From Salinivirga cyanobacteriivorans (GTDB lineage: Bacteria; Bacteroidota; Bacteroidia; Bacteroidales; Salinivirgaceae): a stretch of DNA of 64,000 nt. The notes under the pieces are model-generated. The model made no database searches. It was not told the DNA's origin and saw only the letters and a program-made list of their open reading frames with translations. The first letter of the stretch is position 1, and each line of letters starts with the position of its first letter. This document shows positions 36,643-45,567 of the stretch, one piece after another. The stretch covers positions 3,529,501 through 3,593,500 of the forward strand of contig NZ_CP013118.1 of assembly GCF_001443605.1 (NCBI RefSeq). Direction: 5' to 3'. A program made the position numbers and the translations under genes.

Positions 36643-39207
36643 ATGCGTAGAATAAGCTTATTATTAGTAATTTTTAGTTTCATTTCATTATCAGGACTTA
36701 CACAGGTATCGCTCAATAACACACTTAATAATCTTGATTACAACAACCCCAGGGAATTTGAGATAGGTGGGGTTACAGTATCCGGGGTCAAATTTCTTGA
36801 TCATGGGGTATTGGTATCGTTATCAGGATTGCAGGTGGGTGAAACCATTGAAGTGCCTGGAGAAAAAATTTCAAAAGCAATTAAAAACTTGTGGGAACAG
36901 GGGCTGTTTTCAGACGTTGAAGTAAAAGCCACAAAAATAATTGGCAATAAAATCTTTTTGGATATCTACCTTCAGGAACGACCGCGGCTTTCTGCCTTTT
37001 ATTTCAAGGGTATAAGAAAATCGCAGGCTTCCGATATTAAGGAAAAGCTTACTTTAGTAAGAGGTACACAGGTTACAAAGAGTAAAATCCAACGTGCTGT
37101 AAATACCATTTCCAATTATTTCGTAGATAAAGGTTATTTGGATGCCAACGTTGAGGTGATACAAAAGCAAGATACAGCGCTCAATAATCATGTAGTACTT
37201 GGTTTTGATATCGACAAAAATGAACGTGTTAAAATTGCATCAATAAATTTCCATGGCAACGAGACTTTCAGGGATGGCCAACTGCGCCGGAAAATGAAAG
37301 ATACCAAACAAAAGACCTGGTACAATATTTTTAAACGTTCGAAATATATCGAGGCCATATATGAGAAGGATAAAAAGAAAATCATAGATTTTTATAACGA
37401 GAATGGATATCGCGATGCCAAAATTACACGTGATTCAATATATAGAAACGAAGATAGTTTAGTTGTAATTGATATTTTTATACAGGAAGGAAACAAATAC
37501 TATTTTCGTGATATAGACTGGGTTGGTAATACAAAGTACAGTAATGAGCAATTAAGTATTGTGCTTGGTATTAAAAAAGGAGATGTTTACGACGAAACCA
37601 TTTTGCAAAAGCGGTTAAGAGGCGCTCAGGATGCTGTAAGCACGCTATACCTCGATAACGGATACCTGTTTTTTAATGTCACACCAGTAGAAGTAAATAT
37701 AGAGGGAGATAGTATAGACCTTGAAATGCGCGTCTACGAAGGTAAGCAAGCCAGAATTAACAGGGTTACAGTGGTTGGTAATACAAAAACACACGACCAC
37801 GTAATACGCCGGGAACTTAGGACAAAACCTGGTGAATTGTTCAGCCAGACAGATGTACAACGTTCTATTCGTGAGTTGGCTACATTGGGATATTTTAATC
37901 CTGAAAAACTTAATGTGAATCCCCAACCAAATCCTGCCGACGGTACAGTTGATCTTGAATACATTGTAGAAGAACGTCCGAGCGACCAGATTGAGCTTTC
38001 AGGTGGTTACGGTGCAGGAATGTTTATTGGTACACTTGGATTAAGGCTTACCAACCTTGCCATTGGCGACTTCTTTAAAAAAGGTGCCTGGAGACCACTT
38101 CCAACTGGTGATGGCCAATCGTTGAGTATTCGCGGGCAAACCAATGGTACTTATTACAAGGCACTCAGCGCCTCGTTTACTGAGCCATGGCTTGGTGGAA
38201 GAAAACCAAACTCATTAACCGTATCGTTTTATCATACCGTTCGCTCGGTTGATCAACGCCTCTACGATGTGGAACGTTTTATGAAAGTGACAGGTGGGTC
38301 TGTTGGATTAGGCCAGCGCCTGGAATGGCCCGATACATATTTCTTATTGAATAACAGTGTTAGTTTTGAGCACTATAACCTCAGGGAATACAGCTCTTAT
38401 TTCTTTATTGATAATGGTCGCTCAAATAATTTGAGTTTTACCACTGTGTTTTCAAGAAATTCTATCAGTCAGCCCATATATCCCAGAAGCGGTTCACTAG
38501 TCTCTCTGTCTTTACAAATTACACCACCTTATTCATTGTTTAAAGATAAAGATTTTTGGAAACTGTCAGAATCAGAGAAAGACGAAATCCGCACAGATAT
38601 CGCCGATGAAGCAGCTGCAGATTATGAAATTGAAAAGCGTCAAAATGCTAAACGATACAAATGGATTGAGTATCACAAATGGAAATTTAAATCATCAAAC
38701 TTTACTTCAATTATTGGTAAATTAGTATTAAACACCAATCTGGAGTTCGGTTACCTTGGTTATTTCAGCAACAGCATCGGACCCTCACCATTTGAAAGCT
38801 TCCAATTAGGTGGTGACGGTTTATCAGGTTATAATTTGTATGGTACAGAAACTATTGGGTTGAGAGGTTATGCAAACCAGGGGCTTTCAGGACAATACGG
38901 TTCTCTAACGCCTCAGCAAGGAGGTAACCTGTATGAGAAATTAACTTTCGAATTGAGGTACCCTCTTTCATTGAATCCAAATGCTACCTTCTATGCACTT
39001 ACCTTCTTTGAAGCAGGTAATGCATGGTACGATTTTAACGAATTTTCGCCATTTGACTTGAAGCGTTCTGTTGGTGTGGGACTGAGAATTTACCTCTCTA
39101 TGTTTGGTATGTTGGGTATCGACTATGGTTATGGTTTCGATGATATTCCAAACTTACCAGATGCAAATAAAGGGCAATTTGCGTTTTCCATTGGCCAACG
39201 TTTCTAA
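36643..39207 (+). CDS. bamA: Outer-membrane protein assembly factor BamA
   Basis: 854 residues. Signal peptide at about 1-21. Five POTRA domains cover about 35-450 (for example DIDWVGNTKYSNEQLSIVLG and RVTVVGNTKTHDHVIRREL), and a C-terminal 16-strand barrel ends in QRF. The VRGF-type loop is represented by LRGYANQG (near 742). It is the core of the BAM machine that folds barrels into the outer membrane. The linker after the fifth POTRA and the long insert at about 635-690 (rich in Lys/Glu) are typical of Bacteroidota. Two Skp chaperones follow. Confidence 0.96.
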   Translation: MRRISLLLVIFSFISLSGLTQVSLNNTLNNLDYNNPREFEIGGVTVSGVKFLDHGVLVSLSGLQVGETIEVPGEKISKAIKNLWEQGLFSDVEVKATKIIGNKIFLDIYLQERPRLSAFYFKGIRKSQASDIKEKLTLVRGTQVTKSKIQRAVNTISNYFVDKGYLDANVEVIQKQDTALNNHVVLGFDIDKNERVKIASINFHGNETFRDGQLRRKMKDTKQKTWYNIFKRSKYIEAIYEKDKKKIIDFYNENGYRDAKITRDSIYRNEDSLVVIDIFIQEGNKYYFRDIDWVGNTKYSNEQLSIVLGIKKGDVYDETILQKRLRGAQDAVSTLYLDNGYLFFNVTPVEVNIEGDSIDLEMRVYEGKQARINRVTVVGNTKTHDHVIRRELRTKPGELFSQTDVQRSIRELATLGYFNPEKLNVNPQPNPADGTVDLEYIVEERPSDQIELSGGYGAGMFIGTLGLRLTNLAIGDFFKKGAWRPLPTGDGQSLSIRGQTNGTYYKALSASFTEPWLGGRKPNSLTVSFYHTVRSVDQRLYDVERFMKVTGGSVGLGQRLEWPDTYFLLNNSVSFEHYNLREYSSYFFIDNGRSNNLSFTTVFSRNSISQPIYPRSGSLVSLSLQITPPYSLFKDKDFWKLSESEKDEIRTDIADEAAADYEIEKRQNAKRYKWIEYHKWKFKSSNFTSIIGKLVLNTNLEFGYLGYFSNSIGPSPFESFQLGGDGLSGYNLYGTETIGLRGYANQGLSGQYGSLTPQQGGNLYEKLTFELRYPLSLNPNATFYALTFFEAGNAWYDFNEFSPFDLKRSVGVGLRIYLSMFGMLGIDYGYGFDDIPNLPDANKGQFAFSIGQRF

Positions 39208-39212
39208 AATTT

Positions 39213-39357
39213 AAAATTATAAACATATGAAACCTCCATGTTTAACCATTAAACACATACGAGCATGATTATTCAGAGCAATAAATATAAAAGGCTTGTT
39301 GTTAGGAAAAAAGAGGTTCCATCTGACCACTAAAATCATAATTATAAACAGATGAAA
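39213..39357 (+). other. Repeated start-region sequence and 13-codon reading frame between bamA and skp1
   Basis: The sequence around the first skp ATG (AATTATAAACAGATGAAAC) is nearly repeated at 39213-39231 (AATTATAAACATATGAAAC). The upstream copy opens a short frame, ATG 39226 to TGA 39267, of 13 codons. This could be a leader frame or only a duplication scar. The rest of the 144-base gap shows nothing else. Confidence 0.35.
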
Positions 39358-39867
39358 CGGACTAGTCTAATTTTGCTGATGCTCCTGCTTTTTGCAGGTA
39401 TTAGCAGTGCACAACGATTTGCATACGTAGATACAAGATACGTACTGGACAATATTCCTGAATATGAATCTGCCCAGGAGCAACTGGATATAATTGCTCA
39501 GGAATGGCAGGATGAGATAGAAGCCATGTACAGTGAAATAGAAAAACTATACAAGGAGTACGAAGTAGAGAAGGTTTTATTAAGCGATGAGCTGAAAAGG
39601 AAGCGTGAAGAAGAAATACTGCAAAAAGAGCGGGAGGTAAAAGAGCTTCAGAAAAAGCATTTTGGTCAGGAAGGCGACCTTTTCCAAAAGCGCCAGGAGT
39701 TAATAAAGCCTATCCAGGATGAAGTTTTTAATGCCATAAAAGAAATAGGCGAAAAAGGAAATTACGCAGTTATTTTTGATGTCGCATCTGGCATGGGCAT
39801 TTTATATAATGATCCTAAGTACGATAAAAGCGATGAGGTACTTGAAAAACTAGGTTATCAAAATTAA
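39352..39867 (+). CDS. OmpH/Skp-family periplasmic chaperone (copy 1)
   Basis: 171 residues. A signal peptide at about 1-20 (SSAQ) is followed by the OmpH opening FAYVDTRYVLDNIPEY. A long Glu/Lys-rich coiled coil (about 45-125) forms the tentacles of the Skp trimer, and the C-terminal strand has YAVIFDVASGMGILY. It holds unfolded outer-membrane proteins in the periplasm for BamA. Tandem with a second copy 54 bases later. Confidence 0.92.
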   Translation: MKRTSLILLMLLLFAGISSAQRFAYVDTRYVLDNIPEYESAQEQLDIIAQEWQDEIEAMYSEIEKLYKEYEVEKVLLSDELKRKREEEILQKEREVKELQKKHFGQEGDLFQKRQELIKPIQDEVFNAIKEIGEKGNYAVIFDVASGMGILYNDPKYDKSDEVLEKLGYQN

Positions 39868-39880
39868 CTTTGTATATTTG
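39865..39880 (+). promoter_or_regulatory. Two overlapping -7 elements before skp copy 2
   Basis: TAACTTTG (39865-39872) starts in the stop codon of skp copy 1, and TATATTTG (39873-39880) follows directly. Either would allow skp copy 2 (ATG 39922) to be transcribed apart from the bamA operon. Confidence 0.5.
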
Positions 39881-39921
39881 TATCACTTAAAATTTGAATG
39901 TAGAATTAAAGAAATAACGTA

Positions 39922-40437
39922 ATGAAGCGAGTATTATTAGTTTTAACGGCTTTAGTAATTGCAAGTGGTCTTACATTTGCACAAAAAGATCTCAAAATAG
40001 GGCACATTAATTCCAACGTTTTAGTGCAGCAAATGCCCGAATTTGAGCAAGCCCAAAAAGAGCTCCAAAAGTATGCCAAGGACCTGGAAGGTGCCCTGGG
40101 CGAAATGCAAACAGAATTGCAGACCAAATATCAGAACTACTCTCAAAGAGCAGATTCGCTTACGCCACTGCTTCGCCAGGCAAAAGAAGAAGAAATTACA
40201 GAATTGCAGCGCAGAATGGAAAACTTCAGAACATCTGCCCAGGAAGACTTGAGAAAGAAAGAGATGGAGCTGCAGCAGCCCATTATTACCAAAGTTCAAA
40301 AAGCCATTGATGATGTAGCACAAGAGAATGGTTTTACCTACATTCTTGATGCTGTTGAAGGCGGACCAGTACTTTACACAGCCCCTTCAAGTATTGATAT
40401 TACACCAATGGTGAAAAAGAAATTGGGCGTACAGTAA
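39922..40437 (+). CDS. OmpH/Skp-family periplasmic chaperone (copy 2)
   Basis: 171 residues, the same length as copy 1. The signal peptide is at about 1-20 (LTFAQ), followed by LKIGHINSNVLVQQMPEFEQAQKEL. A coiled coil lies at about 35-125, and the C-terminal strand reads FTYILDAVEGGPVLY. Roughly a third of residues match copy 1, so the duplication is old. It has its own promoter candidates and ends at a terminator. Confidence 0.93.
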   Translation: MKRVLLVLTALVIASGLTFAQKDLKIGHINSNVLVQQMPEFEQAQKELQKYAKDLEGALGEMQTELQTKYQNYSQRADSLTPLLRQAKEEEITELQRRMENFRTSAQEDLRKKEMELQQPIITKVQKAIDDVAQENGFTYILDAVEGGPVLYTAPSSIDITPMVKKKLGVQ

Positions 40438-40461
40438 GACATTTTTTACAATCTAAAATAG

Positions 40462-40493
40462 AAGGCTATCTTTGTATCAGATAGCCTTTTTTT
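40462..40493 (+). terminator. Terminator after skp copy 2, enclosing the murI -7 element
   Basis: AAGGCTATCT and AGATAGCCTT form a 10-bp stem with a 7-base loop, followed by T7. The murI ATG is the very next base after the hairpin and T run. Within the stem and loop lies TATCTTTG (40467-40474). Confidence 0.8.
40467..40474 (+). promoter_or_regulatory. -7 element (TATCTTTG) for murI inside the upstream terminator
   Basis: A perfect TAnnTTTG 20 bases before the murI ATG. It occupies the left arm and loop of the terminator hairpin, so the DNA serves as promoter for murI and, as RNA, as the end of the skp transcript. Confidence 0.45.
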
Positions 40494-41282
40494 ATGGATA
40501 AGAATAAAGCAATAGGTGTTTTTGACTCTGGTTTGGGTGGTATAAGCGTTTTAAACCATCTTACGGAATTATTACCAAAAGAGCATTTTATCTATGTGGC
40601 AGATAGTTTATGGTGCCCTTATGGAAGTAAAAGCTATACCGAGTTGAGAAAAAGGGCAGACCAGATAGTAAATTATTTGCTTAGCCGGGGTGTGAAAATG
40701 ATTGTTGTGGCCTGCAATACTGCCACAGCGGCTGCTATAGATTATTTAAGATCGCGTTACGATTTGCCTTTTGTAGGGATGGAGCCGGCAATAAAACCAG
40801 CCGCAAAACTCACACGAACCAATGTGGTGGGAGTATTGGCTACACCTAATACATTTGACGGTCATCTTTTTCAGGAAACACGAGAAAAATATGCCAGCTA
40901 CGTTGATGTGCTGATACAAAAAGGTTGTGGCCTTGTAGAGCTCGTTGAGAATAATGAAACAGCCAGTAAACGAGCTTTCGATTTACTAAAGGAATATACC
41001 CGTCCCATGCTGCATAAAAATGCAGATTACCTGGTATTGGGCTGCACTCACTACCCATTTCTGATTCAGACAATTGAAAAAGTGGCCCCGGAATTAAAAA
41101 TTATCGATCCTGCTTTACCTGTAGCAAAACGAGCAAAACAATTGCTCGCAGAGCAAAATGGATTAAGCAATAAGCAACAAGGGAAATTACAGTTGTATAC
41201 TACCGGCGAGTTGCAAAAACTGCAGAATTTTGCTGCCACTTTTGTGCAAACAGACTACGAAACAGATAGTATTTCAATTTGA
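40494..41282 (+). CDS. murI: Glutamate racemase
   Basis: 262 residues. The two catalytic cysteines are visible in VACNTATAA (near residue 74) and LGCTHYP (near 184), with IGVFDSGLGG at the start. It makes D-glutamate for peptidoglycan. It ends the envelope gene block and is convergent with the gamma-carbonic anhydrase gene. Confidence 0.96.
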   Translation: MDKNKAIGVFDSGLGGISVLNHLTELLPKEHFIYVADSLWCPYGSKSYTELRKRADQIVNYLLSRGVKMIVVACNTATAAAIDYLRSRYDLPFVGMEPAIKPAAKLTRTNVVGVLATPNTFDGHLFQETREKYASYVDVLIQKGCGLVELVENNETASKRAFDLLKEYTRPMLHKNADYLVLGCTHYPFLIQTIEKVAPELKIIDPALPVAKRAKQLLAEQNGLSNKQQGKLQLYTTGELQKLQNFAATFVQTDYETDSISI

Positions 41283-41299
41283 AAATTTTTCTGTTAAAC

Positions 41300-41821
41300 C
41301 TATTGCTCTTCTTTATACCAACCAGCATACATCGTGTAATTATTGGCAATTTTCTCTATCATTTCCTGCGTTTGTTCCGGGTCAATATCTTTTACCTTTT
41401 TTGCTGGTATGCCAGCATAAATACTGTTGGGTTCTACTTCAGTGCCTGTTAAAACCAAAGCATTGGCTGCGATAATGGTATTGTTGTGAATAACCACATG
41501 GTCGAGCACTGTTGCTCCCATGCCAATTAATACATTATCGTGAATTGTTGCTCCATGAATGGTTACATTATGACCCACTGAAACATTATTGCCAATATGC
41601 ACTTGCGATTTTTGATATAAAGTATGTAAAACACTCCCATCCTGGATGTTGACTTTGTTTCCAATGCGAATTGCATTTACGTCTCCGCGTAAAACCGTAT
41701 TAAACCAAATTGTACACTCATTTCCCATTTCCACATCTCCAACGATGGTGGCGTTATCTGCAAAAAAACACTCTGAACCCCACCTGGGATCAAAGCCTCT
41801 GACTGATTTTATTAATGCCAT
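41300..41821 (-). CDS. Gamma-carbonic anhydrase-like hexapeptide-repeat protein
   Basis: 173 residues forming a left-handed beta-helix of hexapeptide repeats (IGNKVNIQDGSVLH, VSVGHNVTIHG, VLIGMGATVLDHVV). The three His positions that bind metal in the gamma-class are present near residues 66, 83 and 88. Members are called YrdA/PaaY/Cam-like; activity as a carbonic anhydrase is not assured. Divergent from korA across a 289-base control region. Confidence 0.88.
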   Translation of the reverse strand: MALIKSVRGFDPRWGSECFFADNATIVGDVEMGNECTIWFNTVLRGDVNAIRIGNKVNIQDGSVLHTLYQKSQVHIGNNVSVGHNVTIHGATIHDNVLIGMGATVLDHVVIHNNTIIAANALVLTGTEVEPNSIYAGIPAKKVKDIDPEQTQEMIEKIANNYTMYAGWYKEEQ

Positions 41822-41894
41822 AGTATAATTTTACTTATAATTGATATAAATAACATTTAGGGCAACAAAACTATTAAAAACACTTCAATTTTTG

Positions 41895-41925
41895 TTTGCC
41901 GAAATTTAAGATTGCCTTAACTTTG
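41895..41925 (+). promoter_or_regulatory. Full Bacteroidota promoter for korAB (TTTG-N19-TAACTTTG)
   Basis: TTTG at 41895-41898 and TAACTTTG at 41918-41925 are separated by exactly 19 bases, a full consensus match. The transcript would start near 41932, leaving a leader of about 180 bases before the korA ATG. Confidence 0.7.
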
Positions 41926-42038
41926 CTTTCAAATTACAAACCAAAACGTTTATCAATCAACCAAAAAGAATTTAACTTATATGGGGTTAAATTCACAATT
42001 AAAAGTCGAATCTGTTTGCGTACATAAGTTTTTTATGG

Positions 42039-42062
42039 TGCTGTGTGATCACTCGCACAGCA
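42039..42062. promoter_or_regulatory. Palindrome in the korAB leader
   Basis: TGCTGTGTG and CGCACAGCA pair over 9 bp (one G-T) around a 6-base centre. It is downstream of the promoter and 49 bases before the korA ATG, so it could be an RNA hairpin in the leader or an operator. There is no T run, so it is not an ordinary terminator. Confidence 0.45.
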
Positions 42063-42110
42063 TTTATAATACGCACGAGGTTCGCTTTTTGTTTATTAAA
42101 TAAATAAGCT

Positions 42111-43958
42111 ATGGCAACTACAAAAAAGAAGATTGAAAAAGAAGAGGTTGTTATCCGGTTTTCTGGAGATTCCGGCGATGGAATGCAGATGACCGGTACA
42201 CAATTTTCTAACACAACTGCACTTTTGGGTAACGACGTTTCGACGTTTCCTGATTACCCGGCAGAAATCAGGGCACCTCAAGGAACCGTTGGTGGTGTTT
42301 CCGGATTTCAGTTGCATTTTGGAAATGCGAAGGTGCACACTCCCGGGGATTATTGCGATGTACTTGTTGCAATGAACCCTGCAGCGCTTAAAGCTAACCA
42401 AAGATGGGTTAAAAATGGCGGTACCATTATCGTCAATATTGATAGTTTTTCTGAAAAAAACCTTAAAAAAGCAGGTTTCGATGAAAATCCACTTCCTGCA
42501 TTTAAAAAGGGTGATTATAACGTTATTGAAGCTCCTATACAAACTTTAATTCACGAAGCTGTAAAAGACTTAGGGCTGGACATGAAATCGATTGAAAGAA
42601 CCAAGAATATGTTTGCCCTTGGCATTACATATTGGTTGTTCAACAGGCCCCTTAACCATACAGAAACCTTTTTTGAACAAAAGTTTGCCAAGAAACCAGA
42701 AATTATTGAAGCCAATATTCTGGCGCTTCATGCAGGGTATAATTATGCCAATACAGTTGAAGCCTTAAGCTCACATTACGTGGTTAAAAAGGCTGAACTT
42801 GAAAAAGGGGTTTACCGCAATATCAATGGAAATACTGCCACAGCATGGGGGCTAATTGCAGCAGCTGAGAAAGCTAAGATGCCACTCTTCTGTGGTTCGT
42901 ATCCCATTACTCCTGCTTCTGAAATTTTGCACGAGCTTTCTGCACGAAGAGATCTGGGTGTAAAAACTTTCCAGGCTGAGGACGAAATTGGTGGAATAAC
43001 CACTGCTATTGGAGCAAGTTTTGCCGGGAATTTTGCTGTTACAACAACTTCAGGCCCAGGACTTGCCCTTAAAACTGAAGCTGTTGGTCTGGCTGTTATT
43101 GCAGAATTACCGCTTGTTATTGTTGATGTGCAACGTGGCGGGCCATCGACAGGTTTGCCCACAAAAACGGAGCAATCAGATTTACTGCAGGCCATATACG
43201 GACGACATGGCGAGAGCCCTGCTGTTGTAATAGCTGCCAGTAGTCCATCAAATTGTTTTCAGTATGCCTTTGAAGCGGGTAGAATAGCGTTGGAGCACAT
43301 GGTGCCTGTGATACTCTTAACAGACGGGTTCCTTGCTAATGGTTCGGAACCATGGCGTGTACCTGAAATGAGTTCACTTCCTGCAATTAAAGCACCATTT
43401 GTCGAGCCAAGTGAAAAGGAATATTTGCCTTATGAAAGAGACCCGGAAACACTTACCCGTAAATGGGCTGTGCCGGGGATGAAAGGTTTTGAGCACAGAG
43501 TAGGAGGTCTCGAAAAAATGGATAAAACCGGAAACGTTTCCTATGTGCCCGAAAATCACCAACTCATGAGTGAGTACAGGCAGGAGAAAGTTAATAAAGT
43601 TGCAGACGATTTCCCGTTGCCTTATGTTGAAGGTGCCGATGAGGGCGAGCTTCTGGTAATTGGATGGGGCGGAACTTATGGCCATCTTCATACTGCTGTA
43701 ACTGAACTGCAGGAAGAAGGTAAAAAACTAAGTTTTGTACATTTTAATTATATCTATCCATTGCCTAAGGGTGTTGAAAAGATATTTGAGAAGTTCGATA
43801 ACCTATTGGTGTGCGAATTGAATCTTGGGCAGTTTGCCGATTATCTTAGTATAAAAGTACCCGGTTATAAATACCAAAAATACAATAAGGTACAAGGCCT
43901 TCCCTTTACTGTTGATGAATTGAAAAATGCGTTTAATAAAATATTGGAGGACAAATAG
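42111..43958 (+). CDS. korA: 2-oxoacid:ferredoxin oxidoreductase, alpha subunit with fused gamma domain
   Basis: 615 residues. Residues about 12-190 are the gamma-type domain (RFSGDSGDGMQMTG). Residues about 215-600 are the pyrimidine-binding alpha domain, with GSYPITPASEILHELS, TTTSGPGLALKTEA and DVQRGGPSTGLPTKTEQSD. Together with KorB it forms an oxidoreductase that decarboxylates a 2-oxoacid to its CoA ester and reduces ferredoxin. This subunit plan is shared by 2-oxoglutarate enzymes, which is the favoured substrate, but pyruvate or branched-chain oxoacids cannot be excluded. korB starts 2 bases after its stop. Confidence 0.93.
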   Translation: MATTKKKIEKEEVVIRFSGDSGDGMQMTGTQFSNTTALLGNDVSTFPDYPAEIRAPQGTVGGVSGFQLHFGNAKVHTPGDYCDVLVAMNPAALKANQRWVKNGGTIIVNIDSFSEKNLKKAGFDENPLPAFKKGDYNVIEAPIQTLIHEAVKDLGLDMKSIERTKNMFALGITYWLFNRPLNHTETFFEQKFAKKPEIIEANILALHAGYNYANTVEALSSHYVVKKAELEKGVYRNINGNTATAWGLIAAAEKAKMPLFCGSYPITPASEILHELSARRDLGVKTFQAEDEIGGITTAIGASFAGNFAVTTTSGPGLALKTEAVGLAVIAELPLVIVDVQRGGPSTGLPTKTEQSDLLQAIYGRHGESPAVVIAASSPSNCFQYAFEAGRIALEHMVPVILLTDGFLANGSEPWRVPEMSSLPAIKAPFVEPSEKEYLPYERDPETLTRKWAVPGMKGFEHRVGGLEKMDKTGNVSYVPENHQLMSEYRQEKVNKVADDFPLPYVEGADEGELLVIGWGGTYGHLHTAVTELQEEGKKLSFVHFNYIYPLPKGVEKIFEKFDNLLVCELNLGQFADYLSIKVPGYKYQKYNKVQGLPFTVDELKNAFNKILEDK

Positions 43959-43960
43959 CA

Positions 43961-44974
43961 ATGGCTGAAGTAAATAAATTAACTCCGAAAGATTTTAAAA
44001 GTGATCAGGAAGTACGCTGGTGCCCGGGTTGTGGCGACCATGCTATTCTGAATGCTGTACAAAGAACAATGGCGAATCTTGGTATTCCACGCGAAAAGTT
44101 CGCAGTGGTTTCAGGTATCGGTTGTTCATCCCGTTTTCCCTATTACATGAATACTTATGGATTTCATGGTATTCACGGTCGTGGAGCAGCCATTGCCAGT
44201 GGTCTGAAGGTTGCCAACCCCGATTTGTCAGTGTGGCAAATTACCGGTGACGGCGATGCCATGGCAATTGGTGGAAACCATTTTATTCATGTAATTCGCC
44301 GGAATATCGATATGAACCTTCTGCTCTTTAATAATGAGATTTACGGATTAACGAAAGGGCAGTATTCACCAACATCACAGTTGGGTGCAAAGTCAAAAAC
44401 TTCTCCTTTTGGAACCGTTGAAAACCCATTCCATCCCGGAGAATTAGTTATTGGTGCACAAGGCCATTTCTTTGCCCGTGCTATCGATAACCAGGTTAAG
44501 GTAACAACTGAGATTTTTGAACAGGCAGCACGCTTCAAAGGGACCTCAGTGGTGGAGATTCTGCAAAATTGTGTCATTTTTAATGATGCCATCCACGAAG
44601 ATATTGTGAGTCGGGATGTCCGTGATGACCGTACAATTTTGCTTAAGCACGGTGAAAAAATGATTTTTGGTAAAGAGAAAGACAAAGGCTTGGTTCGTGA
44701 TGGTCTTAAATTGAAAGTTGTCACTATAGGTAAAGATGGTTATACCATTGAGGATATTTTGACACATGATGCCCATGAAGCGAATCCTGGTATGCATCTT
44801 ATGCTTGCCAATATGCGATATCCTGATTTCCCGGTAGCACTGGGTGTGATCAGGGCTGTTCCGGCCGCAACTTATGAAGAACGTCTCGATCAGCAAATTT
44901 CTGAAGTGCAAAAGCAATCTAAAATTAAAAACATGGATGACCTTATGCGTACAGGTGATACCTGGGAAGTTTAA
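43961..44974 (+). CDS. korB: 2-oxoacid:ferredoxin oxidoreductase, beta subunit
   Basis: 337 residues. It carries the [4Fe-4S]/TPP motif RWCPGCGDHAIL (about 19-30) and the thiamine-diphosphate segment GDGDAMAIGGNHFIH followed by NNEIYGLTKGQ (about 95-132). There is no added ferredoxin domain, so an external ferredoxin must accept the electrons. It lies 2 bases after korA, with a GGAGG inside the end of korA at a good distance for re-initiation. The pair has a strong promoter and its own terminator. Confidence 0.94.
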   Translation: MAEVNKLTPKDFKSDQEVRWCPGCGDHAILNAVQRTMANLGIPREKFAVVSGIGCSSRFPYYMNTYGFHGIHGRGAAIASGLKVANPDLSVWQITGDGDAMAIGGNHFIHVIRRNIDMNLLLFNNEIYGLTKGQYSPTSQLGAKSKTSPFGTVENPFHPGELVIGAQGHFFARAIDNQVKVTTEIFEQAARFKGTSVVEILQNCVIFNDAIHEDIVSRDVRDDRTILLKHGEKMIFGKEKDKGLVRDGLKLKVVTIGKDGYTIEDILTHDAHEANPGMHLMLANMRYPDFPVALGVIRAVPAATYEERLDQQISEVQKQSKIKNMDDLMRTGDTWEV

Positions 44975-44993
44975 TGATTAATATATGAAAACA

Positions 44994-45021
44994 TAAAGGC
45001 TGCTTTTGGCGGCCTTTTTTT
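44994..45021 (+). terminator. Terminator after korAB
   Basis: AAAGGCTGC and GCGGCCTTT arms (one T-G pair) followed by T7. Confidence 0.8.
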
Positions 45022-45104
45022 ATGAACAATTATTTGATTTCTGTTGTCTCTTTCAGGATACATCTTTTTATTTTATTAAATTTAACCTGTTAAAAACAAA
45101 AACT

Positions 45105-45566
45105 ATGATTACGTTAAAGGCTGGCGATAAAGCTCCTGATTTTCAGGCAAAAAATCAAGACGGTGAACCAATCACTTTAAGCGACTTCAAAGGGAAAAAA
45201 CTTATTCTTTATTTTTATCCAAAAGATAATACACCCGGATGTACTGCTGAAGCTTGTAATTTAAATGATAATTACAGTGAGCTTACTGATAAAGGGTTTG
45301 AAGTGGTTGGAGTGAGTCCTGATAATATTGAATCGCACCAAAAATTTATTGCCAAATACAATCTCTCTTTTCACCTCGTAGCCGATCCCGAAAAAGAAGT
45401 AATAAATAAATATGGTGTATGGGGAGAAAAAAACATGTACGGTAAAAAATCAATGGGTTTGCTCCGTACTACTTTTGTTATAGATGAAGACGGCATTATT
45501 CAACATGTTTTTAAACGTGTAAAAACGAAAGATCATACCAATCAAATATTGGAAAAAGTAAATTAA
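45105..45566 (+). CDS. bcp: Thioredoxin-dependent peroxiredoxin (BCP/PrxQ type)
   Basis: 153 residues from the ATG at 45105. The frame opens at 45006, but those 33 residues are Phe-rich and follow the korAB terminator directly. The peroxidatic Cys lies in PGCTAEAC with the resolving Cys five residues on (near 45 and 50), as in PrxQ. It reduces peroxides and is recycled by thioredoxin. recA begins one base after its stop, so the two are co-transcribed. Confidence 0.93.
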   Translation: MITLKAGDKAPDFQAKNQDGEPITLSDFKGKKLILYFYPKDNTPGCTAEACNLNDNYSELTDKGFEVVGVSPDNIESHQKFIAKYNLSFHLVADPEKEVINKYGVWGEKNMYGKKSMGLLRTTFVIDEDGIIQHVFKRVKTKDHTNQILEKVN

Positions 45567-45567
45567 C

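Noticed and set aside
42096-42542. Minus-strand 148-codon frame opposite korA
   Set aside because: Lies wholly opposite the conserved gamma domain of korA and has no family features.
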